DNA of 64,000 bases from assembly GCA_902779455.1 (NCBI GenBank), contig CACZBS010000007.1, positions 62,001-126,000 of the forward strand, written 5' to 3'. The notes below the pieces were generated by a model. That model was not told the DNA's origin. It did not search any database and saw nothing but the letters and a program-made list of their open reading frames with translations. A program made the position numbers and the translations under genes. Source of the stretch: an uncultured Prevotellaceae bacterium (GTDB taxonomy: Bacteria; Bacteroidota; Bacteroidia; Bacteroidales; Bacteroidaceae). Positions within the stretch are counted from its first letter, which is position 1; each line of letters starts with the position of its first letter. Positions 25,851-32,738 of the stretch are shown here, one piece after another.

Positions 25851-27269
25851 TTAGCGTCGCTCGAGCAGCACGACATTTTCTACGTGTGGCGTATGCGGGA
25901 ACATGTCGACGGGCTGTACGGCCTTTACCCGATAGTCGGCGTCGAGCAGCTGCAGGTCGCGGGCCTGCGTGGCAGGGTTGCATGAGACGTAGACGATGCG
26001 TAGCGGCGCTGCCCGCAGGATGGTGCTCACCACGTCAGGGTGCATGCCTGCGCGTGGCGGGTCAGTGATGATGACGTCGGGCCGTCCGTGCTCCGCGATG
26101 AAGTCGTCAGTCAGGATGTCCTTCATGTCGCCCGCATAGAAGAGCGTGTTTTCAAGCCCGTTTATCGAGGCGTTCACCTTGGCGTCCTCGATGGCCTCAG
26201 GCACGTATTCGATGCCTACCACCTGTCGGGCCCGACGTGCCACGAAGTTGGCAATCGTGCCCGTACCTGTATAGAGGTCGTAGACAAGCTCGTGGCCTGT
26301 GAGCTGGGCGAAGTCGCGTGCCACCTGGTAAAGGTGCAGGGCCTGTTCCGTGTTGGTCTGGTAGAACGACTTCGGACCGACCTTGAATCGCAGGTCCTCC
26401 ATGAGTTCAAAGATGTGGTCGGAGCCGCTGAAGGTCAGGATGTCAAGGTCGCCGATGGTGTCGTTGCACTTCTGGTTGTCGACGTACATTAATGAGCTGA
26501 TCTGCGGGAAGTTGTCCTTTATGTACTGAAGCAGTCCGAAAGCCTCTTCCTGACCACCCGTCTCATCGTAGTGAAACTGCAGGATGACCATCCATTCGCC
26601 GCTGTTCGAATTGCGAATGATGACGTCGCGCAGCAGTCCCTTCTGGGCTTTCAGGTCGAAGAACGAGAGTTGCTTCTCGAGGGCATAGTCGCGAATGGCG
26701 TTGCGGATGTCGTTGTGAAGAGGGTGCATCAGGTGGCACGTCTCGATAGGCAGAATCTTGTCGAAGGCGCCCGTGATGTGGAATCCGATGGCAGGGATGT
26801 CCTTGCGGAGCGATTCGTCGCTGAGCTGCTCGCGCGTCAGATAGCGACGGTTGGCACAGCCGAAGTCGAGCTTGTTGCGATATTCACGCGTCAGCACGGA
26901 GCCCAGGATGGGACGGATCTCAGGCAGCTCCACTTTGCCGATGCGCCTCAGCTGGTCGGCCACTTGCTGTTGCTTGAATTTGAGCTGCTCTTCGTAGGGC
27001 AGGTTTTGCCATTTGCACCCGCCGCAGACACCAAAGTGACTGCAGAAGGGCACGGCGCGCACCTCGCTCAGCGTGATGAATCTGACGACCTCGCCTTCAG
27101 CATAAGAGTGCTTCTTGCGGCGTATCTGGACATCGCAGATGTCGCCAGGCACGCACCAGGGCACAAACACGACCATGTCCTGCCAGTGGAAAAGGCATTT
27201 GCCCTCGGCAGCGACGGCTTCGATGGTGACGCCCTCAAGGAGCGGCAGTGGTTTCTTGGTTCTTCCCAT
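25851..27269 (-). CDS. 23S rRNA (uracil-5-)-methyltransferase, RumA/RlmD family
   Basis: SAM-dependent RNA m5U methyltransferase. The 472-residue product has an N-terminal TRAM domain (about 8-65), an iron-sulfur cluster site (Cys76, Cys82 and Cys85 in CSHFGVCGGCKWQ plus a later Cys), and a Rossmann-type methyltransferase domain with DLYTGTGTIANF, TDPPRAG and the catalytic YVSCNP. The target (RlmD/RlmC rRNA site or TrmA-like tRNA site) cannot be decided from sequence; the Fe-S motif favours rRNA. I start it at MGRTKKPLPL; an earlier ATG lies too close to the promoter. It is divergent from the barrel gene at 27359. Confidence 0.93.
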   Translation of the reverse strand: MGRTKKPLPLLEGVTIEAVAAEGKCLFHWQDMVVFVPWCVPGDICDVQIRRKKHSYAEGEVVRFITLSEVRAVPFCSHFGVCGGCKWQNLPYEEQLKFKQQQVADQLRRIGKVELPEIRPILGSVLTREYRNKLDFGCANRRYLTREQLSDESLRKDIPAIGFHITGAFDKILPIETCHLMHPLHNDIRNAIRDYALEKQLSFFDLKAQKGLLRDVIIRNSNSGEWMVILQFHYDETGGQEEAFGLLQYIKDNFPQISSLMYVDNQKCNDTIGDLDILTFSGSDHIFELMEDLRFKVGPKSFYQTNTEQALHLYQVARDFAQLTGHELVYDLYTGTGTIANFVARRARQVVGIEYVPEAIEDAKVNASINGLENTLFYAGDMKDILTDDFIAEHGRPDVIITDPPRAGMHPDVVSTILRAAPLRIVYVSCNPATQARDLQLLDADYRVKAVQPVDMFPHTPHVENVVLLERR

Positions 27270-27290
27270 GTCGTTTTTTGATTTTGGGTG

Positions 27291-27298
27291 CAAAGGTA
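27291..27298 (-). promoter_or_regulatory. -7 promoter element of the rRNA methyltransferase gene
   Basis: The complementary strand reads TACCTTTG followed by CACCC, 21 nt upstream of the ATG. Confidence 0.7.
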
Positions 27299-27341
27299 GA
27301 AAATTATTCGCAATTATGGATGCGGAATGGCTTTTTTTTCG

Positions 27342-27349
27342 TAACTTTG
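27342..27349 (+). promoter_or_regulatory. -7 promoter element of the BamA/TamA-like gene
   Basis: TAACTTTG; only 9 nt separate it from the ATG at 27359, so the leader would be a few nucleotides at most. Confidence 0.65.
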
Positions 27350-27358
27350 CCGTCGATT

Positions 27359-29581
27359 ATGCGAAAAAGCCTTATCATAGTCTTGTTGGTCTCGACCCTC
27401 GCGATGCTCGTGGCGTCGTGCTCCACGACGCGCTATGTGCCTGACGGCGGAATGCTGCTCAGCAGCGTCAAGGTCAAGACTGAGGGCGACTATCGCGACG
27501 TCAACACTTCGGCCCTTCGCAGCTATGTCCGCCAGCAGCCTAACGCTCGCTGGTTCTCCCTGGTGAAGCTCCCTCTGGCTACCTATTCGCTCTCCGGACG
27601 CGACTCGTCGCGATGGATCAACCGCACGCTGAAGTCCATCGGCGAGCCCCCCGTCGTCTACGATTCGCTGCGCACCCTGCAGACCATTGCCGACCTGCGT
27701 CAGGAACTGCGCAACGAAGGGTTCCTTCAGGCGGACGTCGACGTCGAGGAGCGACGGCACGGGCGTAAGGTCGACGTCACCTATTGGCTCCATCCAGGCG
27801 AGCCTTATTTCATTCATAACATCAGCTATGACATACGCGACGACAGTATCCGCCAGCTCCTGGCAGGCGACAGTCTCCGCCGACTGATCCGTCCAGGCAT
27901 GAAGTTCGACGTCAGTCTGCTCGATGCGGAGCGAAAGCGCCTCACGTCCTTGCTGACAGACAGCGGCTACTTCCGCTTCCATAAGGAGTTTATAACTTAT
28001 CAGGCTGACACTACTCGCGGCACGCGCCTGATAGACATCACACTGCGGCTAGGGCTCTATCGCCAGTCGTCCGACAGCCCGGACACTCTGCATACGCGCT
28101 ATTTGCTTCGTCGCATCGCCTATGCCAGCGGCGACCCCTCTGATACGCGGATCCACTTGCGTCGCCATGTCCTTGAGGAGTGCACGCATTTGGCTGAAGG
28201 ACAATATTATACGGCTACTGGCCTGCAAAATACTTATAATCACTTCGGGCGCCTTCAGGCCGTGCGCTATACCAATATTATGTTCCGACCCGTCGCCGAT
28301 TCGGCCATGCTCGACTGCGACATCCAGCTACAGACCAACAAACCCTCGACCATCTCGTTCCAGCCCGAAGGCACCAATACGGCAGGCGATCTCGGAGCGG
28401 CCGCATCGCTCACCTATCAGAATCGAAATCTCTTCCGCGGAAGCGAGGTGCTCAGCGTCGAGCTGCGTGGAGCCTATGAGGCCATACGTGGACTCGAGGG
28501 CTACGCCAATCAGGACTTCATCGAATACAGCCTCGAGACCCGGCTGCAGTTCCCGCGATTCGTCACACCTTTCGTCAACCAGCACCTCCGCCAGCGGGTC
28601 AATGCCACCAGTGAGCTGTCGCTGCTCTATGACCTGCAGGATCGCCCAGAGTTCCATCGTCGAGTGCTCTCGGCTGCCTGGCGCTATCGATGGAGCTTCC
28701 CCCATCGTCACGACCGCTATCAGCTTGACTTGCTTGACCTTAACTACGTGTTCATGCCTTGGCTGTCGCCTACTTTCCGTTCGCAATATCTCGACAACGA
28801 GTCGAACCGAAATGCCATCCTGCGCTACAACTACGAGGATCTGTTCATTACCAAGGTGGGCTTCGGCTACTCCTACGTCAAGGGCAATGTAGCCCTGAAG
28901 ACCAATGTCGAGACGTCGGGTAACGTCCTGGCTGGCGGAGCTCGACTGTTTGGCACGAAGAAAGACGACAAAGGCCAGTATCGCCTCTTCAACATCGCCT
29001 TCGCACAGTATGCCAAGGCTGACGTCGACCTGACTCGTTCCTTCACCATTGATGCCCACAACCAGCTCGTGTTCCATCTTGGCTTCGGCATTGCCTATCC
29101 CTATGGCAACTCTACTGTACTGCCTTTTGAGAAACGCTACTTCTCAGGCGGTGCCAACAGCGTACGCGGATGGAGCGTGCGCTCGCTCGGACCTGGTAAA
29201 TATAAGGAACGCGACGGACGCATCAACTTTATCAATCAGACGGGCGACATGAAGCTTGACCTCAACCTCGAGTATCGCACCCACCTGTTCTGGAAGCTGG
29301 GCGGTGCTGCCTTCGTCGATGCAGGCAACATCTGGACACTACGCGACTACGACATTCAGCCTGGCGGACAATTCCGATTCAGCGACTTTCCGAGTCAGCT
29401 GGCCGTCAGCTATGGTCTGGGCCTGCGCTTCAACTTCGACTACTTCATTCTCCGCTTCGACCTCGGCATGAAGGCCATCAACCCCGCCTACGAAGAGGAC
29501 GACGACGAGCATTACCCCATCCTCCATCCACGCTTCAGCCGCGACTACGCTTTTCATTTCGCCGTCGGACTGCCCTTCTGA
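27359..29581 (+). CDS. BamA/TamA-superfamily outer membrane protein with lipobox
   Basis: 740-residue Omp85-type protein. The signal sequence ends in a lipobox (ASC, Cys21), as in the lipoprotein TamA-like proteins of Bacteroidota (called TamL in recent literature). It continues with POTRA-like domains (about 40-330) and a 16-strand barrel domain with a strong SGGANSVRGW motif near 595 (the conserved VRG of Omp85 lid loops), ending in Phe. It is predicted to insert or assemble envelope proteins. No TamB-like partner is adjacent, unlike the paralogue at 32739. The start is fixed by the promoter 9 nt upstream; the open frame begins earlier but those codons precede the promoter. Confidence 0.88.
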   Translation: MRKSLIIVLLVSTLAMLVASCSTTRYVPDGGMLLSSVKVKTEGDYRDVNTSALRSYVRQQPNARWFSLVKLPLATYSLSGRDSSRWINRTLKSIGEPPVVYDSLRTLQTIADLRQELRNEGFLQADVDVEERRHGRKVDVTYWLHPGEPYFIHNISYDIRDDSIRQLLAGDSLRRLIRPGMKFDVSLLDAERKRLTSLLTDSGYFRFHKEFITYQADTTRGTRLIDITLRLGLYRQSSDSPDTLHTRYLLRRIAYASGDPSDTRIHLRRHVLEECTHLAEGQYYTATGLQNTYNHFGRLQAVRYTNIMFRPVADSAMLDCDIQLQTNKPSTISFQPEGTNTAGDLGAAASLTYQNRNLFRGSEVLSVELRGAYEAIRGLEGYANQDFIEYSLETRLQFPRFVTPFVNQHLRQRVNATSELSLLYDLQDRPEFHRRVLSAAWRYRWSFPHRHDRYQLDLLDLNYVFMPWLSPTFRSQYLDNESNRNAILRYNYEDLFITKVGFGYSYVKGNVALKTNVETSGNVLAGGARLFGTKKDDKGQYRLFNIAFAQYAKADVDLTRSFTIDAHNQLVFHLGFGIAYPYGNSTVLPFEKRYFSGGANSVRGWSVRSLGPGKYKERDGRINFINQTGDMKLDLNLEYRTHLFWKLGGAAFVDAGNIWTLRDYDIQPGGQFRFSDFPSQLAVSYGLGLRFNFDYFILRFDLGMKAINPAYEEDDDEHYPILHPRFSRDYAFHFAVGLPF

Positions 29582-29637
29582 TGTTTAAATAAGGTAAAAT
29601 AATCTCCAGATTAAGTCTTATTGTCGATTCTTTTTTG

Positions 29638-29645
29638 TATCTTTG
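29638..29645 (+). promoter_or_regulatory. -7 promoter element of the WalJ-like hydrolase gene
   Basis: TATCTTTG, 20 nt upstream of the ATG at 29666. Confidence 0.7.
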
Positions 29646-29665
29646 CATTTAAATTCAGAAACGAC

Positions 29666-30469
29666 ATGCTGAGATTCATATCTTTTGGCAGCGGTAGTAG
29701 CGGAAATTGCTATTTCCTGTGCACCGGCAACGATGGACTGATCATCGATGCTGGAGTTGGAATACGCACGCTGAAAAAGCATTTCCGCAACTATGGACTA
29801 AGCCTCGCGCAGGTCCACCACGTGCTGATCACTCACGATCATGCTGACCACATCAAGTGTGTCGGCAGCCTTAGCCATGATCAGCATCTGCCCGTCTATG
29901 CCACTGAGGCCGTCCATAAGGGCATCGACCGCAACTATTGCGTCGCGCGTAAGGTGGAAGCCGACAATCGTCGTTATCTGGTACCAGGGCAAACCATCAC
30001 CATCGGTGACTTCATCGTGACGCCTTTCAGCGTCCCTCATGACAGCAACGACAATGTCGGCTATATGATTGAGGCCGAGAGTGTGCGATTCTGCATCATG
30101 ACGGATTGCGGTCGCGTCACTGACGAGATGGCTGCCTTTATCACCCGGGCCAACTATCTGGTCATTGAGGCCAACCATGATTGCGAGATGCTTCTCCATG
30201 GGCCTTACCCTGAGCATCTGAAACGTCGTATCACCAGTGGCACGGGCCATCTGAACAACAATCTCTGTGGCGAGGCCATTGCTCAGAACATGAGTCAGGA
30301 CTTGCGCTATGTATGGCTATGCCATCTTTCAGAAGAGAACAACCACCCCGAGCTGGCTCGCAAGACGGTCGAGGCTGTGCTTCGTTCTTATGGCATCGTT
30401 GTCGGCAAGGATCTCCAGCTTGAGGTGCTCAAGCGCACCATGCCGACTGGCGTCTTCGATTTGCTCTGA
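29666..30469 (+). CDS. MBL-fold metallo-hydrolase (YycJ/WalJ-like)
   Basis: 267 residues starting MLRFISFGSGSSGNCYFL, the characteristic opening of YycJ/WalJ-like proteins. The dinuclear metal site is visible as THDHADH (HxHxDH), the later SVPHDSNDNVGY region, the Asp of MTDCGRVTDE, and a C-terminal CHLSEENNHPE. Homologues are proposed exonuclease-like hydrolases acting on DNA or envelope signals; the true substrate is not established. An in-frame ATG 15 codons earlier lies upstream of the promoter. It stands alone: own promoter, and the next gene (rpsA) is convergent. Confidence 0.88.
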   Translation: MLRFISFGSGSSGNCYFLCTGNDGLIIDAGVGIRTLKKHFRNYGLSLAQVHHVLITHDHADHIKCVGSLSHDQHLPVYATEAVHKGIDRNYCVARKVEADNRRYLVPGQTITIGDFIVTPFSVPHDSNDNVGYMIEAESVRFCIMTDCGRVTDEMAAFITRANYLVIEANHDCEMLLHGPYPEHLKRRITSGTGHLNNNLCGEAIAQNMSQDLRYVWLCHLSEENNHPELARKTVEAVLRSYGIVVGKDLQLEVLKRTMPTGVFDLL

Positions 30470-30536
30470 CCCTTTCCCTCCACACCTTTGCCCGTCGCTC
30501 CGTACTTTCTCTTTTGCTTGTAATTGACAAACAACA

Positions 30537-30570
30537 ATAAAGGCCGCGTCTCTTCATGAAACGCGGCCTT
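30537..30570 (-). terminator. Intrinsic terminator of rpsA
   Basis: AAGGCCGCGT (30540-30549) pairs with ACGCGGCCTT (30561-30570), ten perfect pairs with an 11-nt loop. On the rpsA strand it is followed by TTTATTGTTG. Confidence 0.8.
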
Positions 30571-30598
30571 GATATTCTGGGCTTAAGTCTTGAAACTC

Positions 30599-32386
30599 TT
30601 ACTCACCCTTCTCCATCTGAGCCTTCAGCTGAGCGAGGACGTCGATGTCGCCAAGCGTGGTGCTGGCAGCAACGTTCTCAATCTTCGGCGTGTCGTCCTT
30701 CTTGGCAGCACGGGGAGCGGCAGCCTTGCGGGCAGCACGCTTCTCCTCACGCTGAGCATCCTCGAAGGTGCGGCTGTGCGAGAGAATGATGCGCTTCGAA
30801 TCCTTGTTGAACTCGATCACCTTGAAGGGCAGTTCCTCGCCGAGCTGAGCCTGCGAGCCGTCCTCCTTGACCAGGTGCTTCGGCGTAGCAAAGCCCTCAA
30901 CGTTCTCCTCGAGCTGAACGACAGCGCCCTTCTCGAGCATCTCGGTGATCTTACCAGTGTGGACAGAACCGACGGTGTACTGGCCCTCGAAGACGTCCCA
31001 AGGATTGTCCTCAAGCTGCTTGTGGCCGAGCGAGAGACGACGGTTCTCCTTGTCGATGTCGAGCACGATGACGTCGATGGGCTCGCCAACCTTTGTGAAC
31101 TCTGAGGGGTGCTTCACCTTCTTGGTCCATGACAGGTCGCTGATGTGGATCAGTCCGTCGACACCCTCTTCCAGCTCGACGAAGACGCCGAAGTTGGTGA
31201 AGTTGCGCACCTTGGCAGTGTGCTTCGAACCGACGGGATACTTCACCTCGATGGCCTCCCAAGGATCTTCCTTGAGCTGCTTGATGCCGAGGCTCATCTT
31301 GCGCTCGTCGCGGTCGAGGGTCAGGATGACGGCCTCAACCTCGTCGCCAACCTTCAGGAACTCCTGTGCTGAACGCAGGTGCTGGCTCCAGGACATCTCG
31401 CTGACGTGGATCAGACCCTCAACGCCGGGCTGCACTTCGACAAATGCGCCGTAGTCGGCGATGACGACAACCTTGCCCTTGATGTGGTCGCCCACCTTGA
31501 GCTCGGGATCCAGAGCATCCCAGGGGTGCGGGGTCAGCTGCTTCAGACCGAGGGCGATGCGCTTCTTCTCCTCGTCGAAGTCGAGGATGACGACATTGAT
31601 CTTCTGGTCGAGCTCGACAACCTTCTTCGGATCGTCGACGCGGCCCCAGCTGAGGTCGGTGATGTGGATGAGTCCGTCCACGCCGCCAAGGTCGACGAAG
31701 ACACCGTAGCTCGTGATGTTCTTGACCGTACCCTCCAGGATCTGACCCTTCTCGAGCTTCGAGATAATCTCCTGCTTCTGGGCCTCGAGCTCCTGCTCGA
31801 TGAGGGCCTTGTGCGAAACGACGACGTTGCGGAACTCCTGGTTGATCTTCACTACCTTGAACTCCATCGTCTTGCCGACGAACTGGTCGTAGTCGCGTAT
31901 GGGATGAACGTCGATCTGCGAGCCGGGCAGGAAGGCCTCGATGCCGAAGACGTCGACAATCATACCGCCCTTCGTGCGGCACTTGATGAAGCCCTGGATG
32001 ACCTGCTGCTCCTCGAGGGCTGCGTTGACGCGGTCCCATGCCTTGGAGAGGCGGGCCTTCTTGTGCGAGAGGATGAGCTTGCCACTGCGGTCCTCGACAC
32101 TCTCGACATAGACTTCCACGGTGTCGCCTTCTTTCAGGTCGGGGTTGTAGCGGAACTCGCCGGCGGGAATGATGCCATCGCTTTTGTAGCCGATGTTGAC
32201 CACGACTTCCTTCTTGTCCACTGAGATGACCTTGCCGTCGACAACCTGATGGTCGGCCACCTTGTTCAGGGTTTCGTCGTAGGCCTTGTCAAGTTCTTCC
32301 TTGCTCACGTTGGCCACGGTGCCGTTTTCGAATTCGTCCCAGTTGAAGTCCTCGAGCGGCTTGACGTTCTTTGTTAATTCTGACAT
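30599..32386 (-). CDS. rpsA: 30S ribosomal protein S1
   Basis: RNA-binding ribosomal protein that helps capture mRNA. The 595-residue product consists of six S1 (OB-fold) domains; the repeated signature appears as VFVDLGGVDGLIHITDLSWGR, AFVEVQPGVEGLIHVSEMSWS and VFVELEEGVDGLIHISDLSWTK in the central domains. The C-terminal tail is rich in Lys, Arg and Ala (REEKRAARKAAAPRAAK) before a last short segment. It is monocistronic, with its own promoter, a leader of about 130 nt containing a strong hairpin near the start codon, and a good terminator. Confidence 0.96.
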   Translation of the reverse strand: MSELTKNVKPLEDFNWDEFENGTVANVSKEELDKAYDETLNKVADHQVVDGKVISVDKKEVVVNIGYKSDGIIPAGEFRYNPDLKEGDTVEVYVESVEDRSGKLILSHKKARLSKAWDRVNAALEEQQVIQGFIKCRTKGGMIVDVFGIEAFLPGSQIDVHPIRDYDQFVGKTMEFKVVKINQEFRNVVVSHKALIEQELEAQKQEIISKLEKGQILEGTVKNITSYGVFVDLGGVDGLIHITDLSWGRVDDPKKVVELDQKINVVILDFDEEKKRIALGLKQLTPHPWDALDPELKVGDHIKGKVVVIADYGAFVEVQPGVEGLIHVSEMSWSQHLRSAQEFLKVGDEVEAVILTLDRDERKMSLGIKQLKEDPWEAIEVKYPVGSKHTAKVRNFTNFGVFVELEEGVDGLIHISDLSWTKKVKHPSEFTKVGEPIDVIVLDIDKENRRLSLGHKQLEDNPWDVFEGQYTVGSVHTGKITEMLEKGAVVQLEENVEGFATPKHLVKEDGSQAQLGEELPFKVIEFNKDSKRIILSHSRTFEDAQREEKRAARKAAAPRAAKKDDTPKIENVAASTTLGDIDVLAQLKAQMEKGE

Positions 32387-32524
32387 GTTGTTAAAATGTT
32401 TGCCCTTACAAAGGGCGTTTGGCCTGAACAGACGAAATAATCAGACCTTGTTTTAATGGTTAATAATATGAGGAGTCAGCGCCTGTTCTGGCTCCTTGTC
32501 CCTATATGGGCTCAAAAGTGGCCG

Positions 32525-32532
32525 CAAAATTA
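32525..32532 (-). promoter_or_regulatory. -7 promoter element of rpsA
   Basis: The complementary strand reads TAATTTTG, giving a leader of about 130 nt. Confidence 0.7.
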
Positions 32533-32642
32533 CTAAAAATCTTTGAGAATTAAGTAATTATGCTCTTCAAGGTAAAAAGATTTAAGTTTTTTTAGCTTAT
32601 GCTGTAGAATACTTTTATCGAACCGTCAGTGAAAACTGATGA

Positions 32643-32715
32643 CACGCCGTGATTTCATGCCGTCACGTCGTGATTTCATGGCGTCACGTCGTGATTTCAT
32701 GCCGTCATGTCGTGT
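32643..32715. repeat. Family B repeat array B1 (four units)
   Basis: Units start at 32643, 32664, 32685 and 32706, an exact 21-bp period. Each has a CACGnCGTG-type core (CACGCCGTG, CACGTCGTG, CACGTCGTG, CATGTCGTG); the first three are followed by ATTTCATGCCGT or a one-base variant. Outside the array ACCGTCAGT (32622-32630) and ACTGACGGT (32731-32739) form a 9-bp inverted repeat that brackets it; the right copy reaches the stop codon of the TamL-like gene. Confidence 0.9.
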
Positions 32716-32738
32716 CAACAGTTTGTCGTGACTGACGG

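Larger units (their letters stand above)
32387..32738. other. 352-bp interval between rpsA and the TamL-like gene
   Basis: Contains the rpsA leader and promoter, an AT-rich stretch with no gene, and the family B repeat array B1 flanked by a 9-bp inverted repeat. The leader includes the perfect hairpin GCCCTTACAAAGGGC at 32402-32416, about 16 nt from the rpsA start codon. Confidence 0.7.

Noticed and set aside
31419-32224. Open frames overlapping rpsA on both strands
   Set aside because: Reverse-strand and out-of-frame shadows of the repeated S1 domains.
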